Origin: Parachlorella kessleri
Taxonomy: Eukaryota; Chlorophyta; Trebouxiophyceae; Chlorellales; Chlorellaceae
Assembly (NCBI GenBank): GCA_001598975.1
Contig: BBXU01000631.1
Coordinates: forward strand, 1-35,136
DNA length: 35,136 nt
Direction: 5' to 3'
Both the position numbers and the translations under genes were made by a program. Each line of letters begins with the position of its first letter. The first letter of the stretch is position 1. The notes beneath the pieces were generated by a model. That model was not told the origin of the DNA, did not search any database, and worked only from the letters and a program-made list of their open reading frames with translations. This document shows, in pieces, positions 10,423 to 20,587 of this stretch.

Positions 10423-11419
10423 TCAGTGACCCCATGCTGCCTGTACCTGCAGCACTGATCTTGGTGATGCGCCGTCGTCCACATGTGGCCCCGGGCTTTG
10501 AGGAGAGGCAAGCTCGCCATCAGCCCCGGCTCCAAGCTCTTCCTCATGCACAGGCCAGCTGTCTTGGCCATCCTGAGGCGGCTCCCTGTCAGCTGGGCTA
10601 ACACCAGCTGGGCTGGATGCTGCAGCTGGGGCTGGGGCTGGGGAAGCTGCAGTGGTTGCTGGGGCAGCGTTTGTTACAGGGGCTGCCGGTGAGGGACCAG
10701 GGCTGTCAATAAGGTCAGCAAGAAGCTCATTTGGCCTGCAAGCAGGAAGCACAGACATTCAAGCGTTGCCAATTGAAACGGTGGGCTACAAGATGCCAAC
10801 CACAGGTAGCCATGCATTATGACTGCTGCATTGGCATGCCACAGGCCCTTCCGTTCATCATGCCTCTACCACCGGATTGGGGAGTTGGTTGACTGTCACA
10901 GTGCACACACATAAACTCCGCCTGTAGGGGTGACAGTGGCACTCACCGCCACGACTCCTTGAAGCTGGGAGTGTCTGCCCACTTCACCCCCGACTTGATC
11001 TTTCTCAGTAAGAACTTGGGCTTGGTGCGAGGGTACAGCTGCGCCTTTGCGTCCTCGTAAAACTCCCGAGCCTGGCACCAGTAACAGGGCAACAGAGTGT
11101 TAGAGCGGAGGGCCCATGACACGGCCAGTCCCAGGCAAGCTTCGCTGTCCTTAAGGGAGAATGCGTGATTCAAACATGTAGGGTACCCTAGGCGCTAGCC
11201 TTTCCTCCTTTAAGCCTGGCATGCCTAGACTGAACTGACTCCGCCAGGCGAACACGGGCAACCAACCTGTCTGAACTTGCGCAGCTCTTTTCTCCTCTCT
11301 GGCATGCACTTTCTGCAGTACACGGCACCGTTCTCTTGCAATGTCCAGGCGCGCTGGCTTCCTTTCCCCGCCAGCAGTGCACGGCCCTCCACGCCGCAGG
11401 TTCCGCAGTTGACAAAGCC
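10423..11419 (-). CDS. Uncharacterised CxxC zinc-ribbon-like protein (5' partial)
   Basis: Three 3' exons are clear on the minus strand: 11419-11267, 11071-10947 and 10735-10423 (stop). Phases match, giving 196 residues. The first exon carries CGTC and, about 35 residues on, CRKC (NCGTCGVEGRALLAG ... GAVYCRKCMPERRKEL), a spacing suited to one zinc ion. A basic, Lys/Arg-rich segment follows (YPRTKPKFLLRKIKSGVKW), then WRPNELLADLIDSPGP and a Pro/Ala-rich acidic tail. I do not recognise the family. The acceptor at 11420 has a strong pyrimidine tract and opens in phase 0, so an upstream coding exon is expected but could not be joined with confidence; without it, the frame could open at an ATG at 11497. 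Confidence 0.65.
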
Positions 11420-11640
11420 CTGCAGAAAAAAGAATGTGCTGGCAAAGACCATGTTGGCAACCGTGCGGGTAAGGGTTTGCCTGGCTTCTATCGGCATTTT
11501 CAGGTAAGGCTCAAGTTACGGCACTTTGCACCTTGCGAGTCCTCGTCGATCGCTGCGTCCCTTGGCTGCTGCCGGTGGTGCGGTGCCCAGCTAGATTCTC
11601 CCCTCGGTCGGCAGTACTGGCGCAATTGCCCATATTGGTG

Positions 11641-11922
11641 CTACAAGGGCAGCCAACAGGTCTGCATGACGGCACTTCGAAGACCCTGCTGCACAATTTT
11701 GCGTGTGGGCCCCCGGCTACAGATGACTTTGGTATATGAATTGAGACAGCGGGGGATCAAGTTGCCGATCGCTAGGAACTTCTTGCAACTTTGACGTAAC
11801 CAAGTACTGAGACAACGTGCAGGAATCACAAGTGCTGGCGCGGGCATCAAAGGGCGCCACATGGGGAAAGAAAGTGTGGCGTCAGCGAGGAAAGAAAGGA
11901 TGGGCAAGGGGAAGGTCGCCAT
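11641..11922 (-). other. Candidate first exon region of the zinc-ribbon gene
   Basis: An ATG at 11922 opens a minus-strand frame starting MATFPLPILSFLAD and continuing with Ser, Arg and small hydrophobic residues and almost no acidic ones, which looks like an organelle transit peptide. I found no convincing phase-0 donor to join it to the exon at 11419, so the link is a guess. The rest of 11420-12539 contains no recognisable exon. Confidence 0.25.
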
Positions 11923-12040
11923 TCAATGATTGGGGGAAGTGAATGTGGTTACCAGCTTTCATTGGCTATTGGTGATGCTACTAACAGCTACTTGGGTACA
12001 GAGCCAGTCTGACATAGAGTGATAGGGGCTTGGCCAATCC

Positions 12041-12045
12041 TTACA
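12041..12045 (-). terminator. Possible TGTAA poly(A) signal of the gene at 12540-13995
   Basis: TGTAA on the minus strand, about 500 bases after the stop at 12540; it is the nearest one I found. Confidence 0.35.
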
Positions 12046-12539
12046 CTCCACTCCACTGTTTATCTAGTCCCTCAAACAATGGCAGGCAGGTCCCTCACAC
12101 TAGACTTCCAGGGCTGTTGCAACTCATGTTGCAGATGAGACTCTGCAAACACTGCCCTAGTACGAATGGACAGCGCCTCAGAGGGAAAGATGCGGCTGCA
12201 ACAACCTGCTTTCTCCCCACTCTGCCACAGCATGCCAGAACTGATAAGACACTGACCTCGCAACAAGATGCGCAAAACCTAACCCTTCACAAAGCTCCCT
12301 CAAGAGGAAAGTACGGCAGAGGGAAAGCATGACAGGTGAGGTTGTACTCACATGCAACAGCCTGTAGCTGCCTACAGGTCAGGTTTCAGCTGGAACAACC
12401 CTCGGTAGAAGGACAAGCGACTGAGAAATGGCCCATGCAGGTGATAAGGCCACCACAGCATGAAGAAAACGCAGCCAACACATCTGCATAGAATGTTGGT
12501 AAGCACACTGCCAGAGTAAGAAAACCCAGCACTGCCCAG

Positions 12540-13995
12540 TCAGTCCTCGTCTAGTATCACCACGTCAGCATCGTCCAAGCAGCACTGCACCCCGCAGCCA
12601 TGGCAGAAGAACAACGTGATGGGTACATCAAACAAGTCCTCTGCAAAGGCTCCGCAGCTCAGCTCCCCAACAAATCTCATGCGGCGGCGGCAGTCGCAGC
12701 AGCAGGGGGTGCGGCTGGCAGGCACGTCACCAGTGTCGCCGCCCTGCAAGGCACAACAGGAGTCAACAACTCGTTAAAAGAGGTAAGTAAGCCAGGCTGT
12801 GCGGGAGCAATGGTAAAGTCAGCGCAAGGGCTAGGCAGGCGGTGGTGGACATGCCACTGCCTGCCGCTTAGTTGGTATCAACATGCGAACCCTCAACTGC
12901 TCAAAGCACAAAGACATCCAAAGTACCCCGTCTGCCGCCTCACGAGGCCAGGACCTGCCGCATGCCTGGTTCAGTACCCACTGGGCAGTAGGCCACCACT
13001 CACTAGGTACACGACAGGGGCGTCCGCGTAGCCCTCATCGTCGGACTCGCTCTGCCCAGGCGTGTGCTCCACCAGGTGCACATACCCTGGGTGCACCGGC
13101 CGCTCCAGCCGCAGCGGGGCCAGCTGCTGCAGCAGCGGCTGGCGCAGCAGTGAGAGGCTGGTGCCGGCGAAGACCCTGGTGGGTGGCGGGAAGCCCAAGA
13201 AGGAGGAGGTGGGGTGGGACGCGGTGCCCAGGTAGCTTAGCCGCTTGCCAGGGAGGAGGCGGAAGAAAACTGCCATAGAGGGTGGAACAGGGACGAGGCG
13301 CGTCTGGGCAGGACACGCGGTGGGGGTGACAGGCCAGAGACGTGTCGAGGGAAATGTCACTCATAGGCCATCCCAAGATATGGTGCCAAGGTTGTAATGA
13401 GACAGGATCAGAGGCTGTAGCGCACAACTGACAGGCAGTGGAGTGGGCATTGCCCAAGAGCCCCTCAGTTGACCGTCTGTGGTCAGTGCCACAAGGAGCG
13501 CACACGCCATGGCCAGCATTGCACCCATGGCGGTGCTGGCAGCTCTCCGCTGAACAACATACCTCCGCCCTCTCCGAGGCCGCCACACACAAAGTGCAGG
13601 CAGCTGCCGCACCACGCGTCATTGACCGCCCCTCCGTCAAAGCTGAGGACTGGGAAGAAGAGCCGCTGGCACTCTGGCTGGGCCTCAAACACCACCTCAG
13701 GTTGCACGCCCACGAGACAGTCCGTCGAGACGGCTGCAGGTAAGAGAGGCCATGCATGGCCATCACTATGACCACAGAGATGCATGCAGGGCATTGCCAC
13801 GAGGTATATACATTAGAGCACCTCAGTGCCTGCTGCAAACTGCTCTTGAAGCCCCCATGCCCCAGCTTCCCTGCTGCCCTGGCAGCCTACCAACCACAGC
13901 TACACACCATCAGCTGCTCCATCTACGCCCTCACCTGAAAAGTAGCCCTTCAAGGTTTTGCTGTCACTGTCCCAGGTCGGCAACGGGATGCCCAT
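12540..13995 (-). CDS. Uncharacterised 233-residue protein with Cys-rich C-terminus
   Basis: Complete four-exon model on the minus strand: 13995-13935, 13733-13563, 13269-13004, 12743-12540, all phases matching. It begins MGIPLPTWDSDSKTLKGYFS. The middle reads VQPEVVFEAQPECQRLFFPV, WCGSCLHFVCGG and VFFRLLPGKRLSYLG, then a Leu-rich part and an acidic ESDDEGYAD. The end has a CCCDC cluster, MRFVGEL, DVPITLFFCHGCGVQCC and the acidic tail ILDED. The last part, with LGG before a CxxC and a later CxxC, faintly recalls DUF1963/YwqG-like and PDCD2-like proteins, but I cannot claim membership. No signal peptide or membrane segment, so probably soluble. Six of the Cys lie in two pairs that could bind zinc. 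Confidence 0.7.
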
Positions 13996-14731
13996 AAGGC
14001 TGCTGCAAGTGCCAGGTGCCAAGTGGGATTCCCCCGATCTATGCTTCTTGCCTCCTCCCTTGTGAGCCTTCTAACCTCCAGACCCTTCACCTACTGTTTT
14101 ACTCAAGCAGGCTATCCCTCAGCTGCCCTGTTCTGTCATCGGCGTTCCTTCAGCTCGCGGAGCAGCACGCCCTGATCAGCTGACAGCCGTCGAGGGCGTG
14201 CTACGTGAGCGTGCTGCACCAAGGACACTATCTCCGCTAAAGCGTCCTTGGGCACGCTTATGTTATAAGGAGGACGGTGAGAGAAGCACACCCTGTTGCT
14301 CAGCGATACGATATATCAAGAACCCAATACTATATGACTATACGCTTCATTTGAACGCTGCTCAAACGCATAGCGAGCCCTTCCAAGGCACCCATCCCAC
14401 CTCCGCAGGCGCAGCAGCAGAGCGCGCAAAACCATCTGGCTGGTTCGTCCAGTGTTCTCCACCATGATGCACCAGTGGTTGCTCCATGAGACCTTTAATG
14501 AGGCCTTAAATAATATCGGCATTCGGTTTAGTAGGTGCAAGGTTAGGTAGACCAACGCTCTGTGGTGGGCTAGTGGTGGTGATCAAGCCAGAACCTAACT
14601 CAGGTATACCCCAGTCAAGCATGGCCTGCTTGCCACCTGCGACTGGTATGCAAGATTTGGCAGAACTACCTTGACTTCCAGAAGCAACGTACGTCCTGCT
14701 GGCTGCCATGCAAAGCTGAAATCGTCACACA
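13996..14731. other. Intergenic: promoter of the 233-residue gene and 3' UTR of GT90
   Basis: No exon was recognised on either strand. The start of the leftward gene at 13995 implies a promoter in its right-hand neighbourhood; the GT90 stop at 14732 implies that gene's 3' UTR. I found no minus-strand TGTAA close to the GT90 stop. Confidence 0.4.
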
Positions 14732-16610
14732 TCAGGACAGTTGCCCATGCACAGCATCGTGCATGTACAGAAATACCCCCCAAAGGTAGTCATCTAACTG
14801 CCAAGACTGTAGCAGACACTTCATTCGTCTTCTGGCCTCCTGCCCCTTCTGCTGACACTCCCCAATACGCTCCTCACACTCCTCAACAACCCTCGGCAGC
14901 CCAGTCACATTGGAGTGAACCACAACATCCGCAAACAAGGGGTCATAGAACTGCTCGAAGATGGGTGCATCCCAGCCATCCGGCCGCAGCCTCACAGCCA
15001 GGCTGCCGCTCAACAGCTTCCACACAGCGCTGTTATAGGTCGCCCCATGCCCGTCCACTATCAGCTGGTAGCGGTACAGAGACTGCTCTTCCCACGATAA
15101 CTGCCGATCGCCCTGCAGGCATGCCTTGCACTGTGTGCACATCGGTTTGTTAGCCAGGCTGGGCTGGCTGCACGGCTCAAAGTTAGTCATCCAAATGTCA
15201 AACTTCGGGTTAGCACCGTGTGCCGCACACAGCTGAGCCCGTAGAGGTTGTCTGCTGTGTGGGTTGGTGCGGTTGCTCATGATGGTCGGATGACAGGTCC
15301 TGCAGCGCAGCAGTCAAGGCACAGCATGGTCTCTGTTCTAACTGTGATCACCTATGCATCCATGGCCAGCAGAGGAATGGCTTCTTACTTCACCTGACTT
15401 TCCTGGGTCATGCAAGTCAACGGATACAATGTAGCTGTACAGGCAACATGACAGCCAGTTACCGCAGCATTGCATGATGAGGGCTACTGTCGTAGCCTCA
15501 ACTTCATCACCCTGCTCACCCTCGAAAGACGGCCTGTGGTAGCTTATCCCTCCAGGGGGACGCCCAACCCATGTCTTGATATATAGGAGCCAAGTCTGCA
15601 AAGAGTAAACGACACCGCAAACTGATACCAACCTGTTGCCATGCATTTGGCCTGGGGCATAAGCACATACTAAGCAGCAGCAAACAAATGCCTGCTAATC
15701 ATGATGGGGCCAGATGCATGCCCAGCTTTGCCACTGTGATGTAGGAGCCGCAGGACAAGCACGTCAGACCACCCAAAAGGGGTCCCAGCATGGAGCGCCC
15801 ACTAGCACTGGATCATTGCAAAGACATTGACTGCATGACACTCACACTCAGTAGCTGCAGGGTAAAGCGCCTGGTCAGCTGTGCTGGGGAGAGCCTGATA
15901 GTCCCAGTCAGCAAACACGCCCAACAGCATGTCAATGTCAGGCACTGGGATAGTGTGGCCGTCAGAAGGGCTGCGGGAGACTGTTAGGATTGGCACACCC
16001 AGCTGCTGAAAGAGCCTTGGGTTGTTACGAGTCCCATCGGTGGTATCTATGTAAAAGGTGAAAGGCGAGAGCCTAGAGGCTTCCTGCCTCTCCCCTAGCA
16101 GCCGGTTAAACCGCTGCAAGTACAAGTGCGACCTGCAATTGGCAGCAGCATGACAACAGTAGGTGGCTTCCAGGCCTGGCTGTGGGCATGTTCTGCATGC
16201 AGACACTACTAGTGTCCAAGACGAAATGGTCCTTCCCCCATATCACTACCAGTGCCAGCACATTATGTCCTTGTTACACGGTTGGCACGTGATGATGGGC
16301 AAGTCCAAGCAAGCTACGAACAGATGGATCAAACGCACCGGCCGATGGATGCTCGTCGGGTGGCCGAGCTATTGCAGTGCTCTTTGAAAGAAGAAAGAAG
16401 TGACACTGACCGCCCATCAAAGTGGAGCTTGCCAAAGCAGTAGTCAGCTGGCGTGGCAAGCCCCAGCTGCCTGAGTACCTCGGCGGTGCTGGGGGGAGCT
16501 GAAGCAGCGAACCGGCGCTCCCCCCAGCGTACTTTCTCCTTCCAGTGCCGCAGAAGGTCGTGGGCTATGGGCAAGCAACTGCACAGCATTGCATGGATAG
16601 ACGCAATGCG
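14732..16610 (-). CDS. Glycosyltransferase family 90 (CAP10-like), N-terminus unresolved
   Basis: Minus-strand exons 16610-16411, 16132-15846, 15595-15520 and 15275-14732 join with matching phases (about 368 residues). The order fits GT90: LRHWKEKVRWGERRF; ADYCFGKLHFDGR; FTFYIDTTDGT; ILTVSRSPSDGHTIPVPDID; the hallmark PWRDKLPQAVFRGN; then YQLIVDGHGATYNSAVWKLL and EQFYDPLF. The family uses UDP-sugars (glucose, xylose) in glycoprotein or polysaccharide synthesis in the ER/Golgi. An extra CTQCKAC lies in the last exon. No KDEL-type end (it ends HGQLS). I open the first exon after an acceptor-like TAG at 16611; the first ATG in it is at 16589. The membrane anchor is unresolved (see 16611-16709 and 17469-17535). 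Confidence 0.8.
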
Positions 16611-16709
16611 CTACCGTGACCACTTTGGCAGAGCAAAGGTGACCAGCAACAGCAAAGAAACAATGGACGCAAGCCAGGAAGCGACTGTTCGGGTGAGAAC
16701 CGCCACCAT
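16611..16709 (-). other. Membrane-anchor-like frame joined to GT90 through an in-frame TAG
   Basis: An ATG at 16709 opens 32 codons beginning MVAVLTRTVASWLASIVSLL and continuing hydrophobic to PKWSR. It reads in the same frame into the GT90 exon but is separated from it by one TAG (16613-16611). It could be a true anchor interrupted by a stop, or just the pyrimidine tract of a splice acceptor, which reads as Leu/Val/Phe by chance. Confidence 0.3.
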
Positions 16710-17468
16710 CAGGAGACTGCATGCGGCTGCAGCCACCTCCTCAAAGAGCAGCTTCCAGCTGCGATCACCTTCGGAATACTCAAAACCTCACGTGTGCTTG
16801 TTGTGTCCCACATCCCTTATCTCTGCTTGCAGCCCCGCTCTCAGCTGCCCTCCCCTCGCTCCCAGTGCTGTAAACGTTTTAGGCACCAGTGCTATTAGGG
16901 CTGCAACGAGTCCAAGCAACAGCACATGTCGCAAAGGGAGGGGGTGTCTCATGACAGGAATGCAGCTACATACTCGCTACAGGACTGTGAGAGGAGTGGA
17001 CACATCAATGTTTGCTGTTTTCAAGACCAGAGCCGGAGCAGGATGTTCTTGCTCTTTTCCGCCCAGCGTGCGGCGCATGCTTTGGCTAGACAGGTTGAGG
17101 AGTCCTGGCCCCCATTACCCCTTGTACCCGTGGGTAGTAACATCTCGACGAGCTGTAGGCGTCACCCGCCTAGATCGCCATTTACCTGGCAAGTTTCAAG
17201 ACTGACATATGATGGCACTGCGCGACCAAGGGCCACCAAGGCAGCTCCGAGCAAGAACCCAAGCTTCTTTTCAGCGCAGCAGCATCGTTGCGGCCCATGA
17301 CCAAGTCAGCACCAGAAGTGACAAGGACTGACGGGCTAGGGATGTTGGACCACGTTCCTGCTTCCCCGCGTCTAACCGGGGGTTCAGGCACGTTCAGCCA
17401 GAACAGTGGCTGCAACGCGTCCCTAAACGGCATATAAGAGCCCAGAGAAGGGTGGGTAATCAACTCAC

Positions 17469-17535
17469 CGGGCAGCACTCCCAGCACCCAAGTCTTCAAC
17501 ACAGCAGCTCTCAGCAACAAGTGAGTTGACCCCAT
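17469..17535 (-). other. Alternative candidate first exon of GT90
   Basis: An ATG at 17535 opens MGSTHLLLRAAVLKTWVLGV, hydrophobic like a signal anchor, followed by a strong donor (CCCG|GTGAGT) in phase 1. It cannot be joined directly to the exon ending at 16610, so another exon between would be required. Nothing else recognisable lies in 16710-17468. Confidence 0.2.
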
Positions 17536-17801
17536 CAGCAGGCTTGTTGATATCTTTCTATGTGAATATCTATTCTTTGGCATGACACCGTCTTTTGATG
17601 CTAGTAGGTGCTAGGGCATAGTGGAAGTGCACGATATGCAGGGTGACGCTGGTGCCTGCTTGGCTTGATATCCAACGGTTCTCACCTACCGCGGAGTCAA
17701 GGTTAATAGCAAGTGTGGCAGGCCAGCACATTTTCTCACAGCCACTGCAGGAGACTTGAGACAAGTGACTGGCCCTTTGCATGCAGGCAAAGCCATCTGC
17801 C
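17536..17801. promoter_or_regulatory. Putative promoter interval between GT90 and the fasciclin-like gene
   Basis: The fasciclin-like gene begins at 17802 (+) and GT90 runs leftward from somewhere below 17536, so the two are divergent. I see no clear TATA box or named element; the call rests on gene layout only. Confidence 0.3.
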
Positions 17802-19754
17802 ATGGTGCGAAGTGTGGCAACGCTGCTGGCGTGCCTGGCGGTCCTGGCGCTTGCCAGGGCGTCCCGCACTGGGCCTGTCCTCAAGAATCTAGAAGGTGAG
17901 TGGGGAAATGAGCGATCAAGACCTGTGGCCGCATGATGGGACCTGGCCCTAAGAACTCACTACCCATTGGGACCGGCAGCCTGCCAATCGTACATACAGC
18001 TGTGGTAGGGACCTATACAAGGTCTGCAGTGCGGCAGTGGAGTGCAACAGTAAAGCTCTGGGAGGTGTGATGGGCTGTCCAGGGTGCTAAAGTTGATCAA
18101 CCAAGCCTTGTTCACTTTGATGTGCAGCCAGCGGGAGTTCTCTGAAGGACTTCTTTGACAGCAACAAGCAATATGAGCTGATGGGGGCTGCACTGCCAGG
18201 TGTGTGCTCTAGCTGGACAGCACGACTTCACCTAGGCAACCAGTGAGTGGAACGACTTCTAGGGACAGCCAGGAAACACCAGCTGGCTAGCATATGTTGC
18301 GTCAGGCAGCTTGTGAGTGCGATGTCCGTTTGATGAGTGCATCGCAGCAGCCGGCTGACAACCAGGTGCACTAAAAACTTTTAGTAAGTTGAAAGTTACT
18401 AGTGCACCTGGTATTCTCCCTAGAGTGCCACCTGGATGGGCAGCCCAAAAGCAGGTAGGGTACAGGTCTTGAGGGGGCCCAGTGCCACCTGGCCTCCCAC
18501 TCCCTGCTTAGCCGCGTGGGTAAGGTAAATGAGGCGGACGTCTGGTGGCAGGGTCGTCCCTTCTAAGGTGTGCACTGTGCACGCCTACAGCTTCGACATG
18601 TACTTCCCTTGTACACGCTTGCATGTGCATGCTGCAGAGCTACTGAAGCCAGACGCTGCTGTGACCCTGCTGCTGCCCGCCCCACTCAACGCCACCTCCC
18701 CAGGCCTGCTGTCCCTAGATGTCCCTGCCGCCTGGGGAGCCTCCAACCAGGAGTACATCAGCGCTGCCCGCAACCTGTTCTCGCACTTCGTCATCCCCCA
18801 GTTGTATGCTAAGGTGGGCTACAGTGCAAGGTTCTAGGGGCTTCAACCATTCAGTACTCTACCAGCAGCCCAGTCTAGTTGGCAAGGCTCCAACCTTGAA
18901 GTGCGCTGTTAGCATGCCAACATAGTTGGGCGGCACGGGCTGTTCAGGAGCAGCCTTGCAGCATGCTGCCACATGGATGTGTGTACAGGCGGTTAGACGC
19001 TTCTAGCAGCGCACACATACTGAGCCCTGTGGGCATTGAACCGTCCAGGGCATGGCAGCGTTGTACCAAATTTCATAACCTCAGGGACCTCATGTGCACT
19101 TGCCTTTTGCTGCTGCCTGCAGCCTGAAGATCTGGCAGCTGCTGGTGCTGTGAAATCCCTGGCCAACACCACAACCACCCTACACTTGGCCTCAGGCAGC
19201 CTCAGTGCCTCTCTGGGGGGAGTCCACGCCGACGTGATCCCAGTCGCTTTCCCTGTGGGCAAGGTGCGTGTCTAGTGATGGTGGCAGGTGGTGCAGCCTG
19301 CGGGCTAGCTTAGCTGGGTTGCCAGTGCAAATTCGCTTCATTTCCGTAGTCTCGGCAGTTGTTGCGCTACACGACGTATCTTCGGCACAGTTGCTGCCAT
19401 GTGAGAAGATTCAGTGATCGATCAATTTTCATAGGTGTGTGCTGTCCTCTGCACACCGCCAGGTGCTCTTCGCTTGCCCCCGGTTGTTTGGAAGTGCACT
19501 CGCCTGGGTTTTGAGTCTTCAGCCCTGACTCTTGAAGTAGCATTCTCAAACCAAGCGCTGCCTCCCGACCCCTGCAGAGCACCATATACCTCCTGGACAT
19601 CGACCCATCCACTCTAGCAGCTCTGGGCACCCCCGCTGATCTGATGACTGACAAGGATGACGCCTGCAAGAACTGCCTGTGGTGCGGGCTGGGGATCTTG
19701 GTGGGCATCGGCGAGCTGTGCCTGGGGATCTGCGCTAGCCAGAACTGCCACTAA
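17802..19754 (+). CDS. Secreted fasciclin-like (FAS1) protein
   Basis: Five exons: 17802-17895, 18128-18199, 18638-18813, 19123-19263, 19578-19754, matching phases, 219 residues. The N-terminus MVRSVATLLACLAVLALARA is a classic signal peptide. One FAS1-type domain follows: SLKDFFDSNKQYELM, VTLLLPAPLNAT, NLFSHFVIP, then TTTTLHLASGSLSASLGGVH and STIYLLDIDP. Proteins of this family sit in the wall or extracellular matrix and mediate adhesion. After the domain comes DDACKNCLWCG and a hydrophobic, Cys-containing end finishing CASQNCH (six Cys in about 30 residues), perhaps a disulphide knot or a membrane-associated tail. The DNA for this end is repeated after the stop. Divergent from the domain consensus, so family assignment is good but not certain. 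Confidence 0.75.
18361..18412. repeat. Inverted repeat / hairpin in a fasciclin-gene intron
   Basis: Perfect 13-bp arms ACCAGGTGCACTA (18361-18373) and TAGTGCACCTGGT (18400-18412) surround an inner AACTTT/AAAGTT pair and a short loop. It lies in the intron 18200-18637. It may be a tiny MITE-like insertion or an RNA hairpin. Confidence 0.8.
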
Positions 19755-19853
19755 GCGATTTGTTGGAGCCCGCTGTCTGAGGTGGGGCTGGGGATCTTGG
19801 TAGGCATCGGCGAGCTGTGCCTGGGAATCTGTGCTAGCCAGAACTGCCACTAG
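19686..19853 (+). repeat. 99-bp tandem duplication of the fasciclin gene's coding tail
   Basis: The last 69 coding bases, including the stop (19686-19754, TAA), recur at 19785-19853 with a TAG at the same place and only a few substitutions, all or nearly all synonymous (GTG/GTA, GGG/GGA, TGC/TGT). Similarity goes on, with an indel of about 8 bp, into the following 35 bp (CTGTCTG(A/G)GGT). The second copy lies in the 3' UTR. Confidence 0.9.
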
Positions 19854-20192
19854 GATCACGGCGATGTGTCGGGACCCCACTGTCTGGGGTGCGGGCCATG
19901 CACCGCAAGGCAGGATGGGTATTGTGCAAAAGCAGTATGGAGTTTAGTGTGAGTATCGTTCAGCATGCCAAAACAAATGCAGGTACTGGGTTGTGTTGTT
20001 GTCATGGTCAGACCCAGGTAGGACACGGCCCACTAAGAACGATATGGGAAAGCTGGAAATAGAGCAATAAGAAAACAGGCTCCATCTTGTCAACGTGTTG
20101 AATCAACTTTCAGGGCAGCGCCCTTGGCTCAAGATGCTTGTGGATAATCATCTTTGATGGTGAAAAGCAATTTCTTGGTCACACTACGACCT

Positions 20193-20197
20193 TGTAA
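20193..20197 (+). terminator. Possible TGTAA poly(A) signal of the fasciclin-like gene
   Basis: First clear plus-strand TGTAA after the stop at 19754, about 440 bases on. The rest of 19755-20587 is the converging 3' UTR space with no exon seen. Confidence 0.4.
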
Positions 20198-20587
20198 ATA
20201 GAAACTAAATATATATGCAGGTCAGGGCGATCACAACTACATGGGAAGCTTTGTTGTGACACATTCAGTTCACAGCCAAAACACAAATGCACTAGTAGGA
20301 CCATAGTTGAAAAGGAAACACATGGCAACTGTCCCGCTAATATAGCATGCAGTTTCATGCCAGCAAAGCCGTGCATTGCAACAGACTTGAAGCACTCAGA
20401 GATCAGGTTGCATCCATTTAACATATCCATGCTCTTGAGCATGCATCGAATCCATGAAACAGCTTCTGTCAAAGCACCCCAAGTACCATTGCGCGCCCCC
20501 TGTCAACTATGTTGTCACTATCTATCTTTGCCGTACCAACACGAGATGCACACCACGGCAACGAGCAGGAAATGGCGGCTGCCCAGT

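Noticed and set aside
12600..13278. Plus-strand open frames opposite the 233-residue gene
   Set aside because: The minus-strand model has four phase-consistent exons with start, stop and splice sites; the plus frames have no such support.
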